Below, in pieces: positions 52,093-64,000 of a DNA stretch of 64,000 bases. The stretch comes from Rhopalosiphum padi (taxonomy: Eukaryota > Arthropoda > Insecta > Hemiptera > Aphididae): positions 82,217,714 through 82,281,713 of the forward strand of contig NC_083598.1 of NCBI RefSeq assembly GCF_020882245.1, read 5' to 3'. The translations under genes and the position numbers were made by a program. Below the pieces are notes generated by a model. The model did not search any database. It was given only the letters and a program-made list of their open reading frames with translations, and was not told where the DNA came from. Every line of letters begins with the position of its first letter. The first letter of the stretch is position 1.

Positions 52093-55000
52093 ATCAAGTA
52101 ATATAATTACATAGTTACTATGTACTTATATATGTATATATGTATGTCATAGTATATACATCAGAACAATTATATGAAAAAAATAATAATATAATTTGAA
52201 TCTTAGAAATGTAATAACACATTTTAAAATTGATCATCCACAAGTGTTCACACGATATAAATAATATTAAATTATGACAGTTTAACACGAAAGGCCATTT
52301 GATCAATAAACTATTGATTCATTTTATATTTTAAAGTACCTAACTATTATACATTTTATAATTGCATAATAGTATATCCATAATATTAGTAATGATATTA
52401 CCATAAAAACATAATTGTAAACAAAAATATACTGGAAAAATTAATTGTAAGTATTTTTAATTGTATTTAAGTTTATCGTGCGTTATACATAGAATTTAAG
52501 TGGCTATATATATGATATATATGGCTATACTGACTGCCATTACAGAAACAACAGGCTTATATATTTTTGGATTATCTAAAATCCTCATAATTATTTTTAA
52601 TTATTACAAAATCCAACTTTTCCGGTTACAGCAACGAAAAAAAATTATACGCAAAAACTTAACCCAGTTAGTAGTTGTTTTCTTTTGTTAAACGTTCTAT
52701 AAAAAATTTCACGTTCCGCACACAATTATTGTCCTAAATGTATGAACATCATAAAACATCGTTTTTGTCGTCTGTCGTATTTTCAGATAGTTTTTTACGT
52801 GAAAAAAATCATATTCCAACAAACCAGTTTGACTAAGAACGCAGCCATTATTACGACATAAATTGTAGTGAAGAAAAAAGATCAAAAACGAAATTCTAAC
52901 CCAATTAAAAAACCATAATAGCCCTAAGGCGCGGGAGTTTATAAACGTTTATAATTTCAGTTATCGTCGGGAAGGTAGGCAATCATATTATGTAGTCCTA
53001 TTCACTAGAAGAACTGTCCATTTGTTTTTATTCGCTAATAGATTCAATGTAGATATGTCATATGTACAAAATTTATCAACTGTTATTTTTGATTGCCAAA
53101 ATGTTCGCCTCAAGGAAGAAGTTTTGATTGATTAGACTATTTTGTGTGCTATGTACAATAACACGTGTACTATGCGCATAATATTTCATTGAAATTAATT
53201 TTATAATAATTGAATACTAAAAATGATTTAATAATTACTAACTATTATACCATATACTTAAGCATAAATTATTACATATTTTTACAAGATTGTGTAACCA
53301 AATGTATACTTACATTTATTTCAGTATCGACTGTTTGAACAATATTACAATTTACAATAGAAAAATTTCGAAGTGACTTATATTAATTAATTTAAAGAAA
53401 GTGTTAATTAAATATTTATGTACACATTTGATTTAAAGTTTAAATAAAAATTTGATTATTTTTTTAAATAATTAAAATATTATAATTAGATGATATGGTT
53501 AAATTAGGTACTCATAAGTTATAATATCGTCGTTCTAAATTTCTAAAATATCGACATAATAGTAATGATTAATTACTCATTGTGCCTCATAAGCTTATAT
53601 TGTATAATGTATATACTAATGAATAATATACAAGATCTAACAAAACATAATAATTTCGAATGAACGTGATGATAGCAAACATTTGAAATACTTAAATAAC
53701 TAAAAAAATGAATCATGAATCGATACTAAAGAAGAAGGTAACCGCGGAATGGTTGTTAACAATAAAATATTGAATATTAGGCGTACGAACAAAACACTCA
53801 ATGATTATAAACATATTTTTAATTAAAACTGTGACATCAAAACTAACTACGTTTCACAATCACAATACTCTTACTATTTATTATAGTACATATGATAGCA
53901 ATGATATTTATAATATATATAATATATATATATATATATAAATAAAAATATTTTAATCAGTATTTGGTTAACGATTGTCAAAAGATAATATTCGAAGATT
54001 TTTGCGATGGGCTTTATGCTTTTATCCTGTAAGACTTATAGCGTAGGTAATCACTATATTATTCCATTGGTGATTTACGTGCTCGAATGGTGATAAAACA
54101 TAGATAAACACCTAAGCAACATACAAACCGAATTAAATTGACTTATATTAAATTCGTGATATCCAGTTTGATTTCATAAATTATTATTTTTTTGGGCAAT
54201 CAAAAGAAATGTCGAGAAAACTTAAAATCGATTGACTATGTCCATTATTTTGTGGTGATATAAAAGTACACTATGATACTAAATAAAAAATTATGTGCCG
54301 TCTAATTTAGTAACCATTATAATGCCTAAATCGGATGGTAAAATTAAATTTACAAAAATGATGTTATAATGTATTTAGTAACGAGCATAACAGAAATTGT
54401 AGTTATATCTTATAAGTTATATTTGTTTCATGAAATAATGATCGGAGGTATTATCACGATGTCTGAGCTTGTAAGGTTTCCGTTTATCTACTTAACTTCC
54501 ATGTATTAGTTATTTTAATGACCTACTGCTAATTACTGTACAATGTACATACAGTATTATACCTGTTAATACGACGACAGTCGCTGAGGTTGCAAAGATG
54601 CGGTAGCGTGATTAGTGTGTATGCAGCATATTATACAGGTGCACGTAATGAAACGATTAGAGGGATAAAAATTCAGAGGAGGTAATAGTGAGCAAATAAA
54701 TTACTAGTAAGATCGAATTTGTGGTGGGCTATAAGCATGAAACGACTTTGAAATTATATAGGTCTGGTCACGAATACATATTCCATGATGCAGAATACAT
54801 GTAGGTACACGCTCCCGCGCAACCTCCCCCAAAAGGCCACCAATTACGATTGTGATTATGATTATGATTATTATTATTTTGCGGGCCGAAGACAATTATC
54901 AGAAACGTGTGTCGTTATAGCATCGATACCGATCGCAGTTACAACGATTTGTTTGCATGATACCTACCTTCTGTATAGTCTAACGTTGTAATTACTAATT

Positions 55001-56596
55001 ACTGTATAATTTCGATTTTGAAACTCATCCACGAGAAACATTACAGAACTCTATGTTTATTTAAATTGCTTTTTTATTATTATCATTATTCATTCAATAA
55101 CTAAAACTGGAAATGTAAAAAATTGCACGTTTTATCGTGTACACAATACAGTAGCTATAACCATGATAGCATTTTCATTTTAATACTTCAACGTTTGTAT
55201 TAATAAAACTATGTATGTATAATAATTAAACAATAAAGAATTATAATAATATTATTATTTTATAACATTTTTCAAATTAAAAAAGTAAGCATTAGCTAAG
55301 AATTTCTAAATTTAGTAAATAATTAAAAAAGAGAAAAAATATGTTTATACCTAAAAATGGTATATAATATTATAAATTATATAAATATTTAAATAGTAGT
55401 AATCACTGACCAATGAGTCCCTAGAAAATATAGAATTGTAGACCCGAGGCCATGACCCTCCTTAATCTTGGCCTAATTGTATGCATACCAACATATCGTG
55501 TTTATAATAACAACTACTAACTTCACACCTATTTTGGTTGGAGTTTATTATTTCTATAAAACGTAAATTTTTGTTACATTACTATATTGTGTAGATATTC
55601 GATAATTTCGATGTAAAAGAAACCAAAATTCCTTCATGTTCCTCGTGAATAAAAATACGATTTAAGTACTTTTATTTCAATGCATTATAAATTAATACTA
55701 TTTTTATATTAGTGTTGCATGCAATTTATTATTTTATTTATATTACAAATTTTAAATGAAAAAACCATTTAAACTAATACATTATGATTTATATACAGCA
55801 TTCATACTAAAACGCTTTTTTCTTCAACATGAATACCTTTTATAAACGAAAATACAGATGTTTGAAACAAAGATGATTCATTTATATTGCTCTACTTATT
55901 TGGTAGCTTCCGATTATTTTATTTTGGATGTATTTTAAAACCGGTTCAACTGTAAGAATATTCGGAGTTCAATGTGAACAGAATGTTTGATGGCTGTAAT
56001 AACAATATTATGCTTCTTTATTATTTCTTACATCCATACGCATCAACGCATAATAATTATAATGTAATTTTACTGTCGCCAACAAACTCGTATTACAAGT
56101 TTCGGTAGAGAATAATCGAAACAAAATATTTGGATTTCGTGTATGTATGTGTAACACTGAGAGATTCACAAGAATCACAAGCCATCATGGACATTCCACG
56201 AGATAATATTCAGGCAAGTATCGTAGGTAAGATGCAATAAAAACAGTTTTAAAATTGTAATCAGAATTAGACGCCAATGCATTATAGCCAATAACACAAA
56301 GTTTAAAAAAAATTCCTGATGTTTTAGTTTTTGACGATACTGTAGTAAATTCAGCCAACACATAAAAAATCAAACTATCTTACATTTAATGGTGATTTTA
56401 TGTAATATTGAATTTAAATAAATATGAATGAACCATTTATGTTTTATTAGTTGTTACAGTATAACTATACTCGAAGGTAACCACGAAGACGACGAACAAG
56501 TTTATGCAAATAGTCTTATAAGCCAACCGAAGAATTTTTTACTATAGATGGGTGCATCAACCGGAACACTTGAGATTTTGATGTTCATCACCTTGC

Positions 56597-56630
56597 CCAC
56601 GACTAAAGATACTATTATCTTTAGTCGTGG
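56597..56630. repeat. 15-bp perfect inverted repeat, 4-base loop
   Basis: CCACGACTAAAGATA (56597-56611) and its exact reverse complement (56616-56630) are separated by CTAT. It could fold as a strong hairpin. No matching copies were seen nearby. Confidence 0.95.
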
Positions 56631-58193
56631 TCTTGCTTAAGCCACAACGTTTGTTGCCAGTAGCTGTTGGCATACTCAGCCGGCTACCTTCAGATAATGC
56701 TAACAATAAAATGAGGTTCACCCACGCTATAGTAAACGCGTTTCAAATGGTCCATCACGACAGAATCGTGCGAGTTACGTTTTGTTACTTCTTGTTTATA
56801 GTGCTGGTTTTCAATATATGTTCGTAGTAATAATAATAATAATAGTAATAAAAAAAAAAAATCGGAAAGAAAAAAAAATTGACATTTCCAAAACCTTAAA
56901 AGACATATTTTATGATGGGAAAATGTGTAATAATAGTAATAATAATAGTAAGCTGTTGTTGACAATGTAAGGGCAAAAACAACAATCGTGCCATTGTCTT
57001 GCTTTGTAAAAACTAACCCAGTTATTTGAAGTATCCATGATTGGTATGATTTTTTTTATCTGGCAAGACGTGTAAGCGTACATAATATATGTCTTATTTT
57101 ATAATTGCTCGTAACTGTACGTCCGTCACGTGAACCAAAGGAGCCGGTAAATCAAACATGAGCCGGAACGATTTTTCTTTTTATACACGTTATTATATCT
57201 ATTCAATAATAGAATAATGAATAGCTTCCACGTTTCAAGTATATTCATTTAGACGCCCCTGGATTTGATCTGAACCTAGGTCATTTGACGGAAAAAAAAA
57301 TAATTACAAGTATACACCATAATAATACCTATATAGTATATACCAGCCGTCCCGAAAAGACGTAGATTCTTGGGCATATAAAGTGAAATAATTCTATATA
57401 CAATATGAAACATTTACGCAAACTTCGTTATCAACACATTTTGGTATACCTACCTAATCAGTGAGAAATCAAAATTGTAAATAAATGTAGATTGGTAGTG
57501 AATTTAATTTTTGACGGTAATGCTTCAGTCTTAGTAGACTTACACACCGTACTCGATACATAAACAAATGATTTTAAATCATAATTTTGTAAAATATTAG
57601 TAAAATTTAGTATTTGATTGAAACGAATACAATCAAAGTCGAAACCTTCCAAGATGAATAAAAAGTTGTACTTTTACAATCTACAAACTTCAGCTTTGAG
57701 CAGAGACTATGAATTGACTAAACATTAGTAAACTGAAATAACAATATTTTTATAATAAGAAGAGCTTCTAATTTCTTGTATCAATTATTCCCAATCAAGG
57801 TCTTGTTCGTGGAGTATAACTGCAGACCGATCAAATGTACTTGAGACAAGAAGTCCATTGCACAGTAGTGAGGTAACGCGTAATCCGGCGAAAATCGCAA
57901 CACCCTGACATGTGGGCGGTGCTTATGACACGTCTACACGTTCATTATTGGCTTTCAGATCCAAGGCGATCGCCACCTCTATATTATGTGAAAAGTGAAC
58001 GCCAGCCCGTACTGTCAAGGTGACATATTATGGTAAAAGTTGATCGAAACCAGATCGAATACGATAAATGATACAAAACTAAAACCGAAACAATATAATA
58101 TACTGCAATACAGTCGGGAATACACACCGCACCAATGAAAATACGTATGTGGGAATGTGGAATGTATAACAGAAAAAAAAGTAGTGGAGTACC

Positions 58194-58222
58194 ATTATTA
58201 TTATTATTATTATTATTATTAT
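58194..58222. repeat. (ATT)n microsatellite
   Basis: About nine ATT units, directly visible. Confidence 0.9.
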
Positions 58223-59172
58223 AATGAAACTTTAAGAGCCCGGGGATTATACGCTGTTGGCTGTATCAATATACTTGTCTTGTATTATACTATCCGATCC
58301 GAATATCGAGTTGGCTATAAATTCTTTAAAATATATTATCATATAGATCTCAGCTTGTATTATATTATTATTATAACCTATGGCATTATTTACAGTCACA
58401 ACATAAAATATTATGAGCAAAACGAGAATCGACGTTATCGACAACCGACAAAATAATATTATAACAGCTCATTTTAACTTTGAACAATAACGGACACTGG
58501 AAATCGAAAAACCTCTGGTTGTAAATTATAACAAACTCAATATTTTTGGTATTTACCAATGGGCTATTATAAATCTATTTTATAAATCACCCCTGGGCTA
58601 CAATACAAATAGAAACAAAGAATATTAACATGTTAGAAATTCGTGGTTTAAATTTATGATTATTTTAATTAGAACATTATAAACCATTACAAATTGAACA
58701 AAACGTATAACCAACAAAATTTAAATTCCTTCATATGACTACTAAATACAATTTGTACACACATGTTGATATCAATATTACATATTTTTTATTATAATAC
58801 ATTATGTATTTATCAGAACTACCGTATAAAATGGATGCAAAATCTAAACCAATAAAATTGAAAACTTTTTATAGAAAACAATATTCTTTTAAACATTTGT
58901 TCTAATTCATGAAACAGAATACCTATATTATAAACGTTTCTATTTATGTCCAATAAAATATTTTGATATTAAATCAATAAATAAAGTAACTACCAATTTT
59001 GATTTGCTTTTCTATAAATTGTATAGTATGTTATCAGCTCTGTATTTAGTTGATTATATGACATACAATAATAATTTCATGAAGTATAATATATCGACCA
59101 TCAACCAGCATCATTGAGTATTAGGCTTAATTGTGATTTATACTATATGTTTTACATTCACATTGCTGCTGC

Positions 59173-59281
59173 TAAGCGTTATGTATGACTGTGTGTAAAC
59201 ATCGCGACTGTGGAGTTACACGGTTATACTTGTTTACCGTTGTTACACACACGCTTACCACTTACCAGTCACAATGACTGG
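59173..59281. other. Imperfect long hairpin plus short perfect hairpin
   Basis: TAAGCGT (59173-59179) pairs with ACGCTTA (59251-59257), and inner GTAAACA pairs with TGTTTAC, giving an imperfect stem of about 85 bases. Directly after it, CCAGTCA-CAA-TGACTGG (59265-59281) is a perfect 7-bp stem. A precursor-RNA role is speculation. Confidence 0.4.
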
Positions 59282-59414
59282 GCGTGAAAGAAAATTTCAA
59301 AAATGTACACGGTTAAATGGTTCAGGTATATTACACATTGCCGGTATCGATCCAAGTCTCATTGAAGTTTCGAGTACAGGCAAATTTATTGTAGCGCATT
59401 CCACATGTTTATAA
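59274..59414 (+). other. 46-codon open frame in a GC-richer block
   Basis: ATG 59274 to TAA 59414 reads MTGRERKFQKCTRLNGSGIL... with GC above the surroundings. The opposite strand has a consensus donor (CTG|GTAAGT) at 59265/59266, so the block might instead be a 5' exon of Nox5. No homologue recognised. Confidence 0.2.
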
Positions 59415-60000
59415 ACACTTGTCTTCAATAATTATATAGTTATAACAGGATAAAAGGTACGTCAGAGCAATTATTAGATCAAACGTAATATTTTTTTTTA
59501 TACTTCAGATTGTCATCAAAGATTATTTTAAATTGTAAACGATCAATAAGGTCATTAGAAAAATATATTATTTCTTACACACGTGTTACTTTTTACTATA
59601 TTACGATAGATCTTAGAAATTATTATAATGTAAACAATGATTTTTATGTACTTGTAGACTTTATTAAGAAATTTAAAATTTAGATTTAAAATTCAAGTAT
59701 AATCTATCGAAAAATATAATTCGAAACAGAGCATTATGTTAAAATATTTGTAGATTCTTAGTTTATTTATTTTTATCATTTAAAATATTAAAAAACATAC
59801 TTATACATTAGTTTACGTTATGCAGTATATATACTATCAAAATATAATAAATGTCTATGAGTTCTTACTTTACTTTTAAAACCAATATATTTACTTAAAC
59901 ACAGTAAGTTATTAGGACAGTGAAACAAATCTTAAAGTTGTATCCAACATCTCTAATGTACATTAGTTTGTATAGGTAAAAAGTATCGTTATAAAATAAT

Positions 60001-60042
60001 AATAATAATTATTAATTTAATTTAATTATTATTATTATTATT
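60001..60042. repeat. AAT/ATT inverted microsatellite
   Basis: An AATAAT run is followed by ATTAATTTAATTTAATT and then an ATTATT run, making a palindromic, hairpin-capable AT tract. Confidence 0.7.
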
Positions 60043-62001
60043 GTATATAATATGCATTTACCAATTATCAAAGACGTTTCTATATTATTTAAAAATCCAA
60101 CTTCACCGCTCAGAACATTTATCATTATCAGAATATTCAATGTCAGAGACATTAATTTAGCTAAGCATGTCCCTTTAACCTCTTGAGTGTCTAATTAAAT
60201 TACTGTATTTCATTTAATTACATTTTTCATCTTAAACGTACAATAAATGAAAAATAAAATCTGTATAATATATAAATATACAATATTATTTTTAAATTTA
60301 AATTATTGAAAAGTATACTGTGTATACTAATATAATAATTGTATTGAAGTAAATTAATACACAAAATAAGATACGTCAGAAATATGTTTGCATTTATTTT
60401 TAACACTTATAAATCAAAATTACACCATTACCATAAGTTGTTATGTAAATAATTAATTATTATTTTTTTTAATCAGTACAATATGCAATAAAAAAATTTT
60501 GCGTAAATATTATACATGGCAGAAGAAATTACGGTTAGATAATAAATCAAATACATGAAGAGATGTAAAACGGATGATACATAATTATATATACGTATAT
60601 GCATACATATCATTTTACCAATATATTTGACAGATTTTTAGATCATAAATCGACTAATCGTGTGTTTTAATGTAGTATAGCTTCTAGGCAGTTTAAAATA
60701 CATCTACATGAACCTTCGTTTACAGAATAATCGTTCTTAAAATCGTGACAACCAAAGATATTATTATTTTGGTTTGAATAATCGACACCTGTCTCTTTAT
60801 TAAGTACATTATAATTCAAAATAAAGTTATAAATTTGACGTTGACAACCTAACTGCTCTTAAATACATACTTACTCAGTATGAATGTGTTGATTAAATTG
60901 GTAAAACTATTTTTAATCACAATTAATGCATTTGACTTAACATTCAAAATAAGTAATTAATTATTAGGAAAGAATATAAAATTACTAAAATGATAATTTT
61001 TTTTTTTTTAAATGTCATAACTAGTAAAAGTACGATAAGTAATCATAAAGGATTTTTATAAATATTTGTAAACTTAAATATTATTTTCTTACAGAAAAAT
61101 ATGTTCTATGTAACAATGTTATAAAAAAATAATATCGTCCAAGAATCTGAACAAATTTAAGCGAATATTTTCATACAAATATGTTAAAATATGTTATGAA
61201 TTAAAAAAAATGTTTTTAACGTGGTTTTTAATTTGTACAATATATTATTAAAAATATGAGCAAATACTTTATTTTTTGAAATGATAAAATTATTTTTATT
61301 CTCTTGTTGAAAAATAATTTAATAGTTATCTACTGACCCACTTTCCAGTTATCATTACAAGTGATTATTATAAATAATAGACATTTTTGTTGATAAGAAA
61401 ATGAAGTTAAGAAATAAACGTATTTATTTTAAGTAGGTGTATACTTATTAAATATTTTTGATAAAATGATCAATGTAAATTGTTAAGTTCGTTTAATAAA
61501 ATATTTTTTTGGAAAATATATTTCAGTTATTTAGTAAAAGCATAATAACATGTAAATACAAATTATATATATTTATTCTTAGTATATAGTTTATTGTGTA
61601 AAGGAATTATTGTCATCATTTAATTTAAAAATAAATACACATAAAGTGACTTTGCGTTTCATAAAATATTTCAAGTTTATGAAGTTAAATATTATTTTTA
61701 ATATAAAAAACGCCAACCTGTTCTGTTTATTTAATATTATGTTATTTATTACACTTTCAACTCACTATATCGTATTATTGTGGTGGGTCAGGTTGGCCCA
61801 TTTTTGGTGGCCACTAAATCCATATACGTGTATGTATAACAAAGTAATGGCATGTATACAAACATACATAATTTGTTATACATATATATATATATTGCAT
61901 GTTTTAGTGTATTAGATATTATTATAATATACAGAGGTATACTATGGATTTAGACACCGGAGGGAAGTTATTAAAAATGATAAAACCTGTTATTATGGTA
62001 T

Positions 62002-62048
62002 CTTTGTCGACCACAAACGTTATCACCTATCTTTTGTGGTCCACAAAG
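62002..62048. repeat. 16-bp inverted repeat with TGTGGT/ACCACA cores
   Basis: CTTTGTCGACCACAAA (62002-62017) is the reverse complement of TTTGTGGTCCACAAAG (62033-62048) except at one position. Each arm is itself nearly palindromic and contains a Runx-type TGTGGT core. Confidence 0.8.
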
Positions 62049-64000
62049 TCCGAAAAACCGGTATCCGCACAACCATTATTCACGCCTGACATTGTAAACC
62101 TTGCACGAGTTTCTAGAAAATCATAACTATAATTTTTTCCTCTCTTTTTTTATTACTCTTTAAACAAAGTGCCGAATAAGCACAATATACTATTTCAAAA
62201 AAATAATAATAATTTTTAGGTTTAGAGTGAAGATCAAAAAATGGATTCAATGTTTTTATAATACACACATTAAGTATTTCATCGTCGCGAGACGTTGCCA
62301 TGTGGTCACTGTTAAACGGTTTTAACGTTTAATTATAATGATCATGTAAAATAGATATGTTTTATAATTGGAATAATTGTAATTGGTACCTGCCAAAATA
62401 TACATAATTTTAATATTTAAGTACCTCTATACAAACGATAACGATTTAAACCATGTATAATGTATATAATATAAATATATATGGTATATATTCTTAATTC
62501 ATATTGTTAACACAAACACAAATAAAATGTAGTTATTATAAGAACGGTATAAAAAATATAAAACTTTAAATTTGTATTCAATTAATTAAATTATAAGTTA
62601 ATTTGTTTTGCTAATCAAGGTTTATTAACTACATGAGTATTATAATATTATTTATCTATGCAATATCGTATTGTTAATCTCCCTTGAATTTTCCACCGAA
62701 TCTTTCGTATTTATACATAAGCAATTCAAATAAAAACATAATTATGATAATATTTAACTTATTAAAGAAATGTTTAAACTTTAAAAAATAATAAATTTAA
62801 TAATTTAGGTCGAGGATATAATATAATTAACATATAATCACCTACATATAATAAACGTTCATTAATTAAAAAGTATTTAATATTATTAAAGTATCTGGTT
62901 AATAGTGCTACGTTTATCTGCATACTATTTATTATATTATCAGAAATATAGAAAAAATAAAGATAATTCATTTTCTGTAAAATTATATTACTTGGTATAT
63001 TCTTATATAATCTAGTAAGCATATTAAATAGTTTATATTGATTGGTAAACATATATTTTAAAAAACCTTTAGGATTTTTATTTTTTATTTTGGTTAATTA
63101 ATATTATATTTTATATGTTATTATTAAAATGTTATAAATATCATCATAATATAAAATTTGAATCAAATATTAGTATAATTATTAATAAGTATAGATGTTC
63201 TAAATCTAAAAGATATAATTGTTTTTATTTTTTGATAACTTAGAGTAAAATATTTATCAAATGTATAGTACTTAATAAAAGACGTTTTTATTTTAACAAG
63301 AAAATATCTTAAAAAATATAAATAATAATACTTGTCAAATACACGTAAGTACTCTACTTTTTAAATTCTAGTACATCAATGAATGCTAAATTAAATTAAT
63401 AATATTTTGATTGTCACTAAATTGATATAAAAAGTGAGAATTGTTACTGAGGATATCTCTAATAACTTAAATCGTATTGCTAGATACATTCAAAATATAT
63501 TTATAATTTTTGACATTTTACGCTAAGAACAAGTAAAATATATTAAGCAATAACATAATATACAAATATCCTACTGATTTTATATAATTTCCCATCTACA
63601 GAACTAGAGATAATGTGTTATATTAAAAACAATAATTAAATATACGCGTATTCAATATGCGTTTTGAATCCAAAAGGTTAATCTTAATTTAATAAATTAA
63701 TAATAAAAAAAAAATTAATAAATAGATATCAACCAGCGAGCGGAGCGCGTCTATAATTTATCATTACGAAGAACTAATAAACATTATGGCTTTTATTACA
63801 CGTTTTAATAATGTATGTAAACAACTATGGATAAATTAGTTAGGCTAAATGGACCATCAGATTTATTATTTAATAAACGTTCAATTTGTAATATTATAAT
63901 CATACCTTGTAGCTTAGGAGCTATTTGTAGTTATAAGTTTTATGGACTTGTGGCAATTAAAATATTATTATTATATCATTTTTTTTTCTTATTAATATTA

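Larger units (their letters stand above)
48469..64000. other. Region upstream of the probable Nox5 start
   Basis: AT-rich DNA with no recognised gene. Short frames at 56175-56373 and 57458-57652 (-), and 61944-62126 (+), do not match any family I know. It could be Nox5 intron or promoter, or intergenic. The most structured parts are at 56.6, 59.2-59.4 and 62.0 kb. Confidence 0.5.

Noticed and set aside
56175..56373. Overlapping minus-strand frames (FKLCVIGYNALASNSDYNF...)
   Set aside because: They look somewhat protein-like, but match no family I know and have no start or splice context. Left unannotated.
57458..57652. 64-codon minus-strand frame (DFDCIRFNQILNFTNIL...)
   Set aside because: No recognised domain. 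It could be a decayed mobile-element fragment but cannot be supported.
59330..59365. GGTATCGATCC resembling a tRNA B box
   Set aside because: No matching A box, acceptor stem or cloverleaf could be drawn around it.
63724..63755. GC-rich AGCGAGCGGAGCGCG patch near the window end
   Set aside because: Possibly a repeat edge, but with no partner copy or terminal repeat in the window it cannot be classified.

Overview
The window looks like nuclear DNA of an insect, most probably an aphid (Aphididae). It is very AT-rich, full of ATT/TA microsatellites and short TAGGTACCTAC-like motifs, has GT-AG introns, and carries insect-type genes with long introns. The species assignment is inference from base composition and gene types; no database was searched.

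Region 1 (about 0.6-5.3 kb, + strand): two intronless genes in head-to-tail tandem, 2.1 kb apart. They code for secreted, mostly helical proteins of 305 and 343 residues that I do not recognise. They are divergent paralogues: both have a signal peptide, a shared N-terminal L-[IL]-S...L-[WF]...[IV]-K-L block, a shared YY...C block and a shared C-terminal W-x-[ST]-F-L-N-x-P. They could be lineage-specific secreted proteins such as saliva components.

Region 2 (8.7-48.5 kb, - strand): a NADPH oxidase 5 (Nox5) gene. I assembled 18 well-supported exons (8705 to 37488) and one probable N-terminal exon (48385-48468). All junction phases agree and the joined frame is 1,082 codons plus a stop. The protein has an N-terminal EF-hand region with an insect-style extension, the six-helix ferric reductase core with both haem-histidine pairs, FAD and NADPH sites, and a long Ser/Lys-rich insert (about 250 residues) in the dehydrogenase domain. 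The gene converges on the secreted-protein pair; a possible poly(A) signal lies at 8474.

Region 3 (20.2-26.4 kb, + strand): a complete five-exon divergent ionotropic receptor (IR, 677 aa), nested inside a 15-kb Nox5 intron on the opposite strand.

Region 4 (26.4-64 kb apart from the Nox5 exons): long introns and the Nox5 upstream region. These hold microsatellites, several perfect palindromes or hairpins, GC/CpG-richer islets at 39.4-40.5, 41.9-42.1 and 43.7-44.1 kb, a cluster of ETS-like motifs, and a few short ORFs I cannot assign. At about 59.27 kb a GC-richer block has a consensus minus-strand donor and could be a Nox5 5' exon.

No prokaryotic operon, CRISPR array, rRNA or convincing tRNA was seen, and no intact transposase or reverse transcriptase ORF.
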